A stretch of DNA of 64,000 bases from Flectonema sp. DT1601 (taxonomy: Eukaryota; Euglenozoa; Diplonemea; Diplonemida; Diplonemidae), in NCBI GenBank assembly GCA_964019425.1, contig OZ025816.1, positions 310,001-374,000 on the forward strand. The letters run 5' to 3'. The number at the start of each line of letters is the position of its first letter. The stretch's first letter is position 1. The notes beneath the pieces were generated by a model that ran no database searches, was not told the DNA's origin, and saw only the letters and a list, made by a program, of their open reading frames with translations. This document shows positions 54,203 to 64,000 of the stretch, in pieces. Both the position numbers and the translations under genes were made by a program.

Positions 54203-56647
54203 CTAACTCCATTTCCAATTAATGTCCCACTCAATAGAAGGGGCATCATCGATTGCAATATTCGAATTCAACAGCAACGTCGCTATCTTTACTTCTCTAC
54301 CAGGCGGTATGATTATTTCAACCGAACGAGGACCTTTCCAATCTAAAGGTGTTGATGTAAATGATATGTCAACTGACCAAGTGAGGCTTTGATGACTATT
54401 TCTTGCAAACAAAGCCATCCAACGTAAGTAAGCGAATGAAATGATAAAACCACACGGATTTACTGATCCAGGTGCGATATACCCTGTTGTTGTCGACTCA
54501 GTAGATGACATTACTATTAACCTTTCAAGTTTTGAGACGAATACTACATGTTCATCGAAATCTTGTGGCAATCTAACATTACTAACATCACTTTCTGCAA
54601 TGTTAGTCATCTCCAGTATTAATTGCTCTCCCAGTCTGCCTTCTTCAGCTAATATTATAATCGAATATCTGTAAGAAGGATCGATGTTGATTTGAATGTG
54701 GTGTTCAGGAGTGACCTGAACTCCTGTCCAGGTTACGAATTCATCCATCGCATTATTCTGTCTATCAATTGATCTGAAGAGAGCTAATGCCAACCCTCCT
54801 CTAAAGGGAGTTGAATCTCGGAGTGATATAGACGTCACTGTTGAATGTGATTTTGAAAATTGTATTGACGTTGTTGATGCGACTAACTGCGTACCATGAA
54901 CACTACTAACTCTCATTGGTAATGATAAGAATGAACTCTCACAGACAGTTGTTGTGTGAGCGGATATGATTTTATATTTGCACGATGGATTACTGAAATG
55001 CATCATCGGAACTAATCTAAAGAAAGCTTTAACTTCTCCTCCAGCAATGTCAACTTTACTCATATAGACTCCTACTTTACCGAAGACTTCTGATATGAGT
55101 GTCGTCTTATTTATTGGTTCCAATCTCATTCCAATCAACTGCTTAAATGCAACCTCAGCCTCCATCGTATACGGTGATGTGTTTTCAATATGCAGTGTTT
55201 CTACACCATTTTGAACATAAACGAGGAGATGTAAGTCATCGATCCCCTCAACGCTGTGTCTTCTAATCGATGGTGTCTTTGGACTTAATTGTCTACCTGC
55301 GCTGTTAAAACTACTGACAGGAAGAATCCGTTCAGCTCCTTGATTTGAATAAGGTAGCAAAGCACTACCTGGTGTGCTAAGGCCATTCTTCAGAGATTCG
55401 TTAATAGAAGTATACTCAAGGATGTTATGTTGTTCTAAAACAGGTGATCCGATTACAATTGTTCCTTCAGGACAATGACGAGGTTCTAAGGCAAGTAAAC
55501 TCCCACGATTGTGGTCAGCAAATGGATGATATTTCTGATACTCAGCTAATACAGGTGGTTCTTGATGTTGTTGTGGACTGCTAAGCCAACTGTTTGTTGA
55601 TAAGTTTTGTTCATCGTGTTGGATGTCGTGTCTGACTCCATTCTGTCTCAGAGGACTTTTGAATTTACTCAGCGGATCGGGAACATTATTACCAATAACC
55701 ATGTGATTAGTTTCAGACAATCTTTGGGTTCCAACCGGATACGGATTTTCATTTTCATTATCAGGGAATTCATCACTCATAAAAGACAATCCTTTCGGTG
55801 GAGAACTATGACCTGGAGTTCTAAGACTATATGGTTGGTGGACGCTATTCTGTTGGATTTTTGGTTCGTGGATGTTGTTATGTTCTAAAGTGTTGTTGTC
55901 TTTTGTTTTCTCAATCGGCATCAAATGAATCTGATGAGAGTTCTTATTCTGAATTACTGACTTAACCAGAACTGGAATACGAGGTGGTTTCCTCTTTGGA
56001 GACAGAGTCTTTCTCTGAGGTGATAGAGAACCTTCTGACGACCACGTCGGTGATAGAACTCGAAGGGATTGCAGAGCAGGACTGAGACTTCTGAAATCTG
56101 GTGGAGCTGATGAAAAGTAAACGCTACGTTTACTGCTTTCATTAGTGACAGCACTACTTGGAATAAGTTCTCTATAACTCGGAGAAGATTCACTCTGATC
56201 ACGAGGTGTTGTTGGTAACGCGAATGGTGCAGTTGCCGGAAGCGCGTGGACAGACACGACTGTCGGAGATCTTTCAATGACTTCTGAAGGACTTTGAAAT
56301 GAATCTCCTGAAAGCCCAACTCCCAAAGCAAACGTAAGAACTTGATAAAACCCGATCCCTCTTGAAACAGAGACAGCTTCTATCTTCATCACCACATCTG
56401 ATACACGACTTTTTATTGTAACGGTACCGTTGATGGGGTTTACTGACACGTTTTCAAAACTATTCAAATCCATGGTCGTTTCAATTGCGTTGCTTCTTAA
56501 TTCAAGCTTCCCCGAAGACATTGAAATCCTGCATACTGCTGGACCAATTCCTCCTAAAACTAAATCATCAAACTCAAAGCAGCTAACTTCACTTAACGCT
56601 TCCCAACTTGGTGGTCGCAGACACTTTCCCGATGGAGTTCCAACCAT
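54203..56647 (-). CDS. Unknown 814-residue protein with Ser-Pro-rich middle and beta-rich C terminus
   Basis: One uninterrupted frame. Residues 1-115 look globular and beta-rich (SCFEFDDLVLGGIG, VSVNPINGTVTIKSRVSD). About 120-480 is disordered with many Ser-Pro sites (SLSPALQSLRVLSPTWS, SPQRKTLSPKRKP), likely targets of proline-directed kinases. About 490-814 is a second beta-rich region with strand-turn patterns (LLVYVQNGVETLHIENTSPY, GYIAPGSVNPCGF) ending EWDINWKWS. No known domain was recognised; C2- or calpain-III-like sandwiches are possible. The acceptor ATATCTCAATCAG is 22 bases before the ATG. Confidence 0.7.
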   Translation of the reverse strand: MVGTPSGKCLRPPSWEALSEVSCFEFDDLVLGGIGPAVCRISMSSGKLELRSNAIETTMDLNSFENVSVNPINGTVTIKSRVSDVVMKIEAVSVSRGIGFYQVLTFALGVGLSGDSFQSPSEVIERSPTVVSVHALPATAPFALPTTPRDQSESSPSYRELIPSSAVTNESSKRSVYFSSAPPDFRSLSPALQSLRVLSPTWSSEGSLSPQRKTLSPKRKPPRIPVLVKSVIQNKNSHQIHLMPIEKTKDNNTLEHNNIHEPKIQQNSVHQPYSLRTPGHSSPPKGLSFMSDEFPDNENENPYPVGTQRLSETNHMVIGNNVPDPLSKFKSPLRQNGVRHDIQHDEQNLSTNSWLSSPQQHQEPPVLAEYQKYHPFADHNRGSLLALEPRHCPEGTIVIGSPVLEQHNILEYTSINESLKNGLSTPGSALLPYSNQGAERILPVSSFNSAGRQLSPKTPSIRRHSVEGIDDLHLLVYVQNGVETLHIENTSPYTMEAEVAFKQLIGMRLEPINKTTLISEVFGKVGVYMSKVDIAGGEVKAFFRLVPMMHFSNPSCKYKIISAHTTTVCESSFLSLPMRVSSVHGTQLVASTTSIQFSKSHSTVTSISLRDSTPFRGGLALALFRSIDRQNNAMDEFVTWTGVQVTPEHHIQINIDPSYRYSIIILAEEGRLGEQLILEMTNIAESDVSNVRLPQDFDEHVVFVSKLERLIVMSSTESTTTGYIAPGSVNPCGFIISFAYLRWMALFARNSHQSLTWSVDISFTSTPLDWKGPRSVEIIIPPGREVKIATLLLNSNIAIDDAPSIEWDINWKWS

Positions 56648-58571
56648 TTTGTCATTCGAATGATCCAGACTGATTGAGATATAAAAAAGATTTTTTTTTT
56701 TTAAAAAAAAGAGAAAAAAAAAGTTCTCAACCGATAAAACGTCAAAAAAAAAAAAATTTATAAAACGAAACGTAAAATAAGGAAAACAGCTGCGAGTCTA
56801 TTTGTGTACTAACCTTAATAAAAATGTTTTTTTTTTTTTCCCCCTCGTAACACCCGACTGCAAATTCGCTCTAATAGGTTAAAGATAACAACAACACATT
56901 GTTGGTGTGTATTATTCTATAAAATAGCGGAAATTTATCACAAAGTTTACGTAAAGTGATAAAAATAAACCGCCATAGTCGACGAGTTCGACACAATAGA
57001 GTAAATCCAACTTTCTCGTTTTCTTTTCTTTTTTTTTTTTTTTTTTTCCCTATGAGATTGCACAAGAAAAAAAAAAGTAATCAAAGAAAAAAGAATCGCA
57101 AACAATATATCCAATTTTTATACTATTTCCTAAAAGGATAAATAAAGGTAAAGAAAAAATAATAGTGAGGAAAACTGTCCTTTTCACAGACAATAACAAA
57201 ATACTCCCCACAGTCTCACCTGATGTGCTTGTTGGACTATTTACTACTGTCATTGCGTACAAATTAACTCACAACAACAAGAGACTAGGGTATTGAAGAT
57301 AGACAGAAAGAAGGAACTGGGAAACAGTAGCAATCAAGAAACATCGTCCATTGCAACATTGACTGCCTCCGCTGCTATTCTCCAAGAAAATGGATTTCAC
57401 GAATGCAATAAGAAAAGACAGAAAATAGGAAAAAAAACTAAACCTGATTATCGTCCTTTGTTTTTTTTTTTTTTTTTTTTTCTTTCCCTTCAGGTCCAAA
57501 AGGGAAAAAAAAAAAAACGGACGATTTTAGAAAGGAATGATGAGATGGGGGAATTTTTTTTATATTAAGTTCTCAATGCTAATCAGCACGTTAATTATTG
57601 CTTTTTTTTTTCGAAGGTCAAGTTCGATTCTCAGTTAAACCATCTGCAGATCTACAAGATAACAGTAGGATAAGGTTCTTTATTTATTTTTTTTTTTTGT
57701 TTCCATTGGTGTCCTTACCGTACAGACAAAGAAGTAGCAACACGAGTTTGGGATCATCTTACCCTTTTTTTTCTTAATAATAAAATCGCAGGACTAAAGT
57801 CACAAGACTCAATTGGTAAACAAAAAAAACGTAAAACGTCGGTTTTTTTTTTTTTTTTTTTTTTTTCACAGTTATAAATTTAAAAAAAAAAAAGCAAAGA
57901 ATCGTTAACTATCCTTTTTCAACGCACACAATTATAAATTCATGTCGGTGATGATGCAGAATCTTTGTTTTGCTTTGTGATCAATATTTTCACCCAAAAC
58001 CGAAAGGACGAGAGAGCTCCACAACAATAGATAACTACCAATAACCGGAAGGAGGAACAGAGCTACATAACAGACATAGCTGGTCGGCTACCGGGAGGTG
58101 AATATAAATATTTTTGTCTGCAAACTATCCTCACGAAAGCGGCTAAACAAAGACACTGTCAATTTTTTTTTTTTTTTTTCTTGTTAACACTGAATAACGC
58201 ATCGCTGAAGACATTCCCGACGGACCGCTACACGTGAAATAAAATAAGATACAAAAAAAAAAAAAAAAAAAAATTATTAATTGTGATTTTGCAGTTTGTG
58301 CTGGATGAACCAACCAATGGAAATTCATTTTAAAGAGACGGTGGCTGGAGAAATCAACACCATCCTAGAAGAAAGAAAAGAAAAAAAAAAAGAAGAAAAA
58401 AAAAATAGAACAAAACAAACAGAAGAACACACTAATCATGTATGGTTCGACGAAAATATAATAAAATATTACAAACAGCATTATATAAAAAACCATTCAG
58501 ATATAAAAAAAAAAAAAAAAAAAAAAAAAAGCCTTTATATTTAGTTTATCGAAGATAGTATTACCGACGCA

Positions 58572-58642
58572 CAGGGAACAATGGATATAAACATAATTAA
58601 TAAACGGCTCTTGATCTGAATAGTTTCTTCTCCTAAAAAAAG
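58572..58642 (+). repeat. SINE-like element copy 3 (3' end shortened)
   Basis: Carries CAGGGAACA, AATAAACGGCTC and TTGATCTGAATAGTTTCTTC, then passes straight from TCTCCT into an A-rich end, lacking the hairpin and TGC of the other copies. Confidence 0.55.
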
Positions 58643-58921
58643 AAATTAAAAAAAAATTTTAAATATTTTTATCGCACCATTTTGAACAAGTTAAATAGAG
58701 AGTTTTTTATTTAAGGAGAATTCATAGTTAAGTGAGAGAGAGAAAGAAATTCATGTTTCTATAGTAGTGTTTGCATTAGCTTTTTGTTTGTTTGGTTTTC
58801 AAGTAATTTTTTTTTTTTTTTTGCAAAGCGTTTGCCGCTTGAATAAATAAATCATTAGGTTAAACACGCATCAAATATTGGACATAAATGATCATAAACT
58901 TCGATACCGTCCACAGGAGGG

Positions 58922-58952
58922 AGGGGGTCCAGTATACGGACCCCTCACCCCC
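58922..58952. other. GC-rich hairpin
   Basis: An inverted repeat, GAGGGGGTCC and GGACCCCTC around AGTATAC, gives a 9-base stem with one bulge in otherwise AT-rich DNA, followed on the plus strand by an A-run. Its role is unknown. Confidence 0.5.
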
Positions 58953-60481
58953 TAACAAAAAAAAATATATATTTATATAGTGAAAAATTGATAGCTAAAA
59001 ACGCTGTTGCTATATCAAAGACAAAGGGTTTATAAAAGACTAAAGGCTATTATTTGCTACTGAAGTTGGATTATGACATAATCATCATTCTGACCAGAAT
59101 GGTCGTCGTTTCACTGATATAAATCCAGATATCAATCACCTTACATGACGCTATTGGTGAAAACTACTAACGAAGAAGAGGGGGGAAACAACCCATTAAA
59201 GAATAAAAAGAACACACAACACACAACACACAGGGACTACCCTCACACAAGAGAGAGAAAAGGTCCTTAACTTAGGAAAAACTGAACTAGCTAAAATTTT
59301 AGTTGATAGTACTTTTAGGTGAAAAATTATCGTTTCTCGTAATTGAAGAAAAACGGGAAAAAAAGAAGAAAAAGGAGAACAGAGAGAAAAAAAAAATAAA
59401 CACTTCCCATACCCTTAATTACGGTACTTCTCAATACGACAATTTAAAATCCTTTGATTGGATCGACGCTTTTTCGTCAAGAAATACGGAGCTATTTCAA
59501 TGATAGTACGCCCAACAATGAGATTATTGGTTTCTAAGTGTGTTACTAGAAATACGACAGTGATACCCCTGTAGACACCTGCAAAGTGAATCCACCAGGG
59601 AAGCTTATTGAAGCTAATCACAAAGTGTTGGGGGCTGTTTTCTGTTTCTGACAGAAGGACAGGCCACGTTAATTAGTCTTCTTATCAAAGCAGTCCTCCA
59701 AGGCATGAGAAACAACATTGAAAGAGAAGAATATTCAAAAAGAAAAGAAGAAAAAAAAAAGACTAACATTCTTTTTTTAAATTCGAAGAGAGACGGGGAA
59801 CAAAAAAAGGCTTCTTGAGTTCACTTCACTGTTATCCACTGAAAAATCTCAAGTCGTCCAACATACCGCTATTATCAAGCTCGCAGGGGGGAAAGGAAAT
59901 GAAAATTCAAAGAAATCCAAAAAGAAAGTAAACAGCATCAGGGAACGATCCGTTGACAACTGAGACGTTGACTCACCCGAAGCAGGCCTCCACTTTTTAG
60001 TTTTAAAAAAAGGGTACAGCGATTACTCCATTTTGAGGTTTTTTTCTACTTTGTACAGCTCTGGGTTAGGCCAACAAAAAGAACTACCACAAGTTTTGAG
60101 TCGACAAGACGTACTTAATACAACAAATCTTAAGTAGGGGTTGTTTTTCCTTAGAAATGATGTACACATATGTCACAATCAAATCGAAGGGGGGAAGACT
60201 GTTTGATTAGGTTCATACGAATATAAATCTCTGTATTGTATCATCGAAGAGGGGGGTAACTTGATACTAATATTAAATGGAGGGGGGGGAAAAGAGAAAA
60301 CCTCTAATTCCACCAAAATAGTTTGCGAAATCGACAACTCCAAACAAAAAGAAGTTGCCGAGTTGTTTTGAGTGGTCAAATATTTTTGAGATGAGTTGGC
60401 GATTTCCGAAACTCTCTTTGTGGAACTAGGACAACTCCAAAAAAAAAAAATGAATTGACATTTTACAGCTTAAACAGAAAC

Positions 60482-60530
60482 AGTGAACCGACTAATCTGA
60501 GCCAAGGAGGAGTAAGTGAGGTTTAACGTG
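60482..60530 (+). repeat. Local diverged repeat R3, copy A
   Basis: GTGAACCGACTAATCTGA, an AAGGAGG segment and GAGGTTTAACGTGC resemble 61218-61264 in the same order. Confidence 0.4.
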
Positions 60531-60611
60531 CTCGAGTGAACGTCGCATCAAACAGTGAAAGGAAGAACAAAACCATTCAGAGTAGCTTTATATTTTGTTA
60601 ATCACAGACAT

Positions 60612-60693
60612 CAGGGAATTGACAACAAAACATGGCTCTTAATCTGAATAGTTTCTTCTCCGACTTAGTCGGTGCAAAAAAAAAAAAAAAAAG
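60612..60693 (+). repeat. SINE-like element copy 4 (best preserved)
   Basis: CAGGGAATTGACAAC, then GGCTCTTAATCTGAATAG and TTTCTTCTCCGACTTAGTCG, with a perfect CCGAC-TTA-GTCGG hairpin, GTGC and an A tail of 17. It is the best template for the family. Confidence 0.65.
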
Positions 60694-61139
60694 AAGAAAA
60701 AACAGCTAACTCCATACTTTCTCGTTGGAATTTTTTGCATGAAATTAGAGAGGGGGTTGCTCACAAAAAAAAAAGAAAAAAAAAGTTTCGCTGACAAACA
60801 TTTTTTTTTATACTTTTTTTGGAAATGCAGATTCGGTTTTCCACAAACCATCGATCATCGAGCAATAGCTCGTGTGACCCACATGAGGGGAGTTACTTTA
60901 TTTTCGCTTCGCTTCATTACAGAAGCGAGTACAAGAACAAGAAGAAAAAAAAACGATAACCAAAACAACATAACAAACGAAAAGGCATGCATTTTGCAAT
61001 TAGACAGAAACGAAAATAATGCAAATCAAAGGCAATTGGCTTGCCGTAAGCAGGCCAATGATGTTTACGATTGCTTGCCTCCTAATTAAGTAGCAGCTTT
61101 TTGAGTAAAATAAGTAAATACAAAAAAAAAAAAAAAAAA

Positions 61140-61215
61140 AAAAAAAGAATTGGCTTTATCTTCAACTATACAGAAAATAATAATATAACATTGTGATTTT
61201 TTGTTTGTGCACGAA
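61140..61215 (-). repeat. Relic of the SnoaL-gene upstream region
   Basis: Plus-strand AATTGGCTTTATCTTCAACTATACAGAAAAT to TTTGTTTGTGCACGA is collinear with 41918-41990 and 44505-44578, the flank upstream of both SnoaL-like genes. No SnoaL coding part is found beside it, so it is a decayed partial copy or a shared older repeat. Confidence 0.45.
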
Positions 61216-61217
61216 AC

Positions 61218-61264
61218 CGTGAACCGACTTAAACTGATAAAGCTAAAGGAGGTTTACGTGTGCT
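61218..61264 (+). repeat. Local diverged repeat R3, copy B
   Basis: Partner of 60482-60530 (GTGAACCGACTTAAACTGA, AAAGGAGGTTTACGTGTGC). Confidence 0.4.
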
Positions 61265-61909
61265 GCCAACATTCTTTTTTGTTCTTACAATACTTGTTAA
61301 ATGCAAAAAAAAAAAAAAAAAAAAAACTCAATTATAGCCAGCATATGTTTTGTTGCTCGTGACAACTGCCAACTTAATTTGAGCATCCAATAACGTCTTA
61401 GTTGAGCAGGGGAGGAATTTTAAAAAAAAAAAAAAAAAACAGGCTAAGAAAAAATTTACAACTCAAAAATAGGGAACTTCAAAATTCATCCTCGCAATTC
61501 GCTGAAATTATTCGCAGCCGATGAAATGATTTTTCCTCTTCTTTTCTTTTTTTTTTCTTTTTTTTTCCTCGCGTAGTTTTGTAGAATTTTTTTTTTCAAA
61601 ATTTCCCCTCCAGAAAAAAAAATAAAAAAAAAAAAAAAAAAAAAAGTAACGTGTACAACGCGCATTCGCGGGAGAGGTATGTATTGTAAGCAACTTCACG
61701 TCTTGCGGTTTAACAAACAAAAGAAGAAAGAAAGAAATAATAGCTTGCGATAAAATCTATCTACTCCAACGAGGAGAATGAAGAGCTTCGCTCTGCACCG
61801 GCTGAGATGGATGACTCATTTACCAATTCCAGTAGTCGATTAGATGTCAGAGGAATGTGTTTAGGATCTTTTAACTAACGAGTGTTCTAACTGAGGTCAG
61901 ATCACAGTC

Positions 61910-62944
61910 TTACGTACAAACAACAGCTATCATAGGAAGACTAGGAGTTCTAGCCATTCCAGATCTTGGTGAGTTGATAGGAGTCGAATCACGTGAGCTG
62001 ATCCCTTGAGGAAGTGATCCAGGTGTTTGAATCCTAATCGGGATCGGAGGCTTTGATTGAGAAGAGTTACGCCTCCTTCCAGAACTCATACTTGACTTCC
62101 GATGCATCTTTTCTTCACTATTCTTACGAGATGCCAACGAATCAGTCGCAAGTGCCTTTTCAGGAAACCAAAACCCTCTTCCAGAATCCATCATTAATCT
62201 AATCGTGTTGTCTTTTTCATCAACTGCTTCAATGGTACCAAACTGACCAATGCAGGCTTGTTTTGCTGGATGCCACTTTAGCCCACCTGCAGAATTACTA
62301 ATAGATCTCAAGTAGTCGATGTCATCACTTACTTGAACTCTATCTCCAATACTAAAGTCAGGACCAGATGGAGGATGTGAAAGAGGTGGTCTCTGATATG
62401 AAGTTGGTGTGCTTGCTCTGAGATGACTAGATGAGCTCTGAGGAGAGATAGTTAGTTCCTGAAGTGACACAAAATTACACGGAGCTGAACTTCTACGATA
62501 ATGTCTTATCGGAGGTGATGCTGCTCCACTTCGGTCTTGAACAGAGTACGCACTTCCTCTACGTGGAACTGACGCACTCGGTGAAATCGAACGAGGTGGA
62601 GGTTTAGGTCCGGCTCCAGGACTTCCAGGCATTTGATACTTTGCAAATAGTTCTCTATAATCAGTCGCGAAACTATCAGCAGAGTTGTGTCTTCTCAGGG
62701 GGCTATATGCTCGTTGTGGTTCAGTCCCTTGACTGTTAACATCTGTTTCCATCATAGATGGTGGAGTTGGAGGTAAAGCTTTAGTTCTATAGCTATGCAT
62801 TAATCCTTTCTCAATTGGTGATGCTGGTGACTTCTTTTTAGCTTTCGATTTTCGAATCTTCTTCTTCACCCAGCACACGATAGCTATACCTACAACACTT
62901 GCTAACAACAGTAATACTAATGTTAAGCTTTTCGGTAATGCCAT
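61910..62944 (-). CDS. Single-pass membrane protein with MIB-type SH3-like domain
   Basis: The product is 344 residues. An N-terminal hydrophobic segment (about 8-27, LVLLLLASVVGIAIVCWV) is followed by a basic stop-transfer (KKKIRKSKAKKK), so most of the protein should face the cytosol. Residues 40-200 and 285-344 are Ser/Pro-rich with many potential phosphosites. A domain at about 205-275 (FSIGDRVQVSDDIDYLRSI, GQFGTIEAVDEKDNTIRLM, GRGFWFPEKAL) resembles the SH3-like repeat of Mind bomb E3 ligases and other protist proteins, a peptide-binding fold. No catalytic domain is present, so an adaptor on a membrane is plausible. The acceptor AAAGGGTTCAG is 23 bases before the ATG. Confidence 0.7.
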   Translation of the reverse strand: MALPKSLTLVLLLLASVVGIAIVCWVKKKIRKSKAKKKSPASPIEKGLMHSYRTKALPPTPPSMMETDVNSQGTEPQRAYSPLRRHNSADSFATDYRELFAKYQMPGSPGAGPKPPPRSISPSASVPRRGSAYSVQDRSGAASPPIRHYRRSSAPCNFVSLQELTISPQSSSSHLRASTPTSYQRPPLSHPPSGPDFSIGDRVQVSDDIDYLRSISNSAGGLKWHPAKQACIGQFGTIEAVDEKDNTIRLMMDSGRGFWFPEKALATDSLASRKNSEEKMHRKSSMSSGRRRNSSQSKPPIPIRIQTPGSLPQGISSRDSTPINSPRSGMARTPSLPMIAVVCT

Positions 62945-63372
62945 GGTTTTATTTCAATTGGGGGACCCTGAACCCTTTACCTTAAGAAAGAAGTGAATTA
63001 AGACACACACAGAAAAGACAACAGTCGGCTCCGCACGGTACGAAACTTATCCAGATATGTCAGCCGTGCCAGTGGGCGAGTCACAAAATTAACTTACTAA
63101 GTTGGTAATGATTTCCAGTCGTTCAACGACACCAACATCAGATAATGCATCTTTCCTGTTAGTAGTTTGGTGTAACAATACTACAACCACAACAAGTCAG
63201 TCAGAGTGGCTTTGTTAAGCACAAGTTGACATGTACAGAAGAACTATTTTTAAGCAAAGTATTTACTCCATAAAGAGATTAATGAGGAGTCATTATTGTT
63301 ACTTTTAGTGGGCATACCAGCCCTTCGTGAAGGGGACGCATTGTAAGGTCGGTTTTTCTATTGCAGGTGGAA
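62945..63372. other. Spacer
   Basis: Mixed sequence without long homopolymers or a gene-like frame. Nothing further is seen. Confidence 0.5.
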
Positions 63373-63681
63373 CTATGCATGACCCTTCCCCTTACTTCCT
63401 TTGTCGCCTCTGTTCCCTCCTTTTTTGCCTCGTCCTCGTCCTCGACCTTCGTAGGGTTTGTATTGTTGGCTAAAGTCTGGGGTAGCAGTTGGGATGACTA
63501 AGGGAGCTCTTCCGCTTATAGCTGGAGCGTTGCTGCAAAGCATTTCTGTCAGTTCCAAGTAGTATCCGAACCATATCTCTTTTAACTCATCATTCCCAAC
63601 GTGATCCCAGTACTTTTCCCAGGCGTCGTCTTCGCCTCTGTTCGGCATACTCGAATACGAGACATTTTGTATTCCCTGCAT
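63373..63681 (-). CDS. Small protein with C-terminal RGG/GK-rich tail
   Basis: The product is 102 residues. The N-terminal two thirds contains an aromatic, acidic helix region (EDDAWEKYWDHVGNDELK, IWFGYYLELTEML). The C-terminal third is YEGRGRGRGKKGGNRGDKG, a low-complexity RNA-binding type tail that could be arginine-methylated. The acceptor TACCTCATCACAG lies 6 bases before the ATG. A role in RNA metabolism is likely, but no family is recognised. Confidence 0.55.
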   Translation of the reverse strand: MQGIQNVSYSSMPNRGEDDAWEKYWDHVGNDELKEIWFGYYLELTEMLCSNAPAISGRAPLVIPTATPDFSQQYKPYEGRGRGRGKKGGNRGDKGSKGKGHA

Positions 63682-64000
63682 CTATTTCTGTGATGAGGTA
63701 AGTTAAATATCTAGACTACTGAAGTCACGACAGGTTTACAAGTTTGCATCGGTGCAACCGCAACCAAAACCGGTGTTTTTTTTTTTTATATTTTTGTTTT
63801 TTTGTTTCCCGTTGTTGACTACAATTTCTTTGGACGCCGGATATAACTGGGAGTGAATGGGACAAGTGAAAGTGTTCGGTTTGTTTTTTTTTTTTTTTTT
63901 TTATCTTTTCTTGTTTTCCGTTCTTTACTTGTGGTTTTCTATTTTTTTTATTTTTTTTTCGTTTTTTTTTATTTTTATTCAATTTTTTTTTCTTCTTTCT
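63682..64000. other. Right-edge spacer
   Basis: The first 90 bases are mixed and the remainder is increasingly T-rich on the plus strand. A minus frame here is a Lys/Asn block with little information. Upstream exons of a neighbouring gene may lie beyond the edge. Confidence 0.5.

Larger units (their letters stand above)
56648..61909. other. Large gene-poor region with repeats
   Basis: About 5.3 kb without a supported protein gene. It is rich in A/T runs (57000-57050, 57460-57480, 57842-57866, 58158-58180, 58506-58530, 61115-61146, 61300-61326, 61627-61645). It holds SINE-like copies 3 and 4, a GC-rich hairpin near 58920, and relics of sequences found elsewhere in the window. Short frames here encode Lys/Phe blocks. 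Confidence 0.5.

Noticed and set aside
1-64000. CRISPR arrays, bacterial operons or prophage
   Set aside because: No spacer-repeat arrays or Shine-Dalgarno-spaced operons are present; spliceosomal introns and eukaryotic families throughout show a eukaryotic nucleus.

Overview
This window looks like nuclear DNA of a protist, most probably a euglenozoan of the diplonemid/kinetoplastid side. Four things point there. (1) Every supported gene, about 21 of them across 64 kb, lies on the minus strand. (2) Almost every start codon has a 3' splice acceptor (usually pyrimidine-rich, then AG) a few to a few tens of bases upstream, usually with no visible upstream exon, as expected where polycistronic transcripts are cut up by spliced-leader trans-splicing. 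(3) A papain-family cysteine protease carries the Pro/Thr linker and Cys-rich C-terminal extension typical of the cruzipain/CPB group. (4) Spacers are short between many genes and AT-rich, with long A/T homopolymers. Unlike kinetoplastids, several genes also have ordinary cis introns (60-98 bp, GT-AG, donor mostly GTATGT or GTTTGT). The taxonomic call is inference; no marker gene proves it. The code is standard (TAA, TAG and TGA all end genes).

Layout, left to right (transcription runs right to left). 1-504: F-box gene cut by the window edge. 1.5-12.2 kb: tubulin-tyrosine-ligase-like protein, RMI2-like OB-fold protein, dynamin-like GTPase, F-box/galactose-binding-like protein, Mpv17/PMP22 protein, tail-anchored protein, and an SDR-fold protein with an inserted PDZ domain. 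14.4-17.1 kb: three-exon PPEF-type phosphatase with EF-hands. 18.1-21.4 kb: secreted PT-repeat protein ending in a GHSL-type SGNH hydrolase. 21.6-22.2 kb: USB1. 22.9-37.0 kb: one giant nine-exon BLTP1/Tweek-like lipid-transfer gene (4,492 codons) that looks like eight separate ORFs. 37.2-39.3 kb: polytopic protein resembling a membrane pyrophosphatase stripped of its catalytic acidic residues. 40.0-45.3 kb: an unknown gene, then a 2.1-kb tandem duplication carrying identical SnoaL-like genes, one copy interrupted by a retroposon. 45.3-52.6 kb: sparse, with a 37-codon small ORF, a small mitochondrial-type protein, four-exon SNRNP40, and a fossil piece of pre-rRNA. 52.6-56.6 kb: cysteine protease and a large unknown protein. 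56.7-61.9 kb: gene-poor and repeat-bearing. 61.9-63.7 kb: membrane protein with a MIB-type SH3-like domain and an RGG-tailed small protein.

No operon-like functional grouping is evident. USB1 (U6 maturation) and SNRNP40 (U5 snRNP) fit a spliceosome that does both cis and trans splicing. The most interesting signals are two different kinds of 3' splice site (A/C-rich for cis introns, pyrimidine-rich before start codons), the apparently dead pyrophosphatase, the SDR-PDZ pseudoenzyme, the retroposed rRNA fragment, and a small SINE-like family. All similarity calls are from reading the sequence by eye; none was checked by database search.
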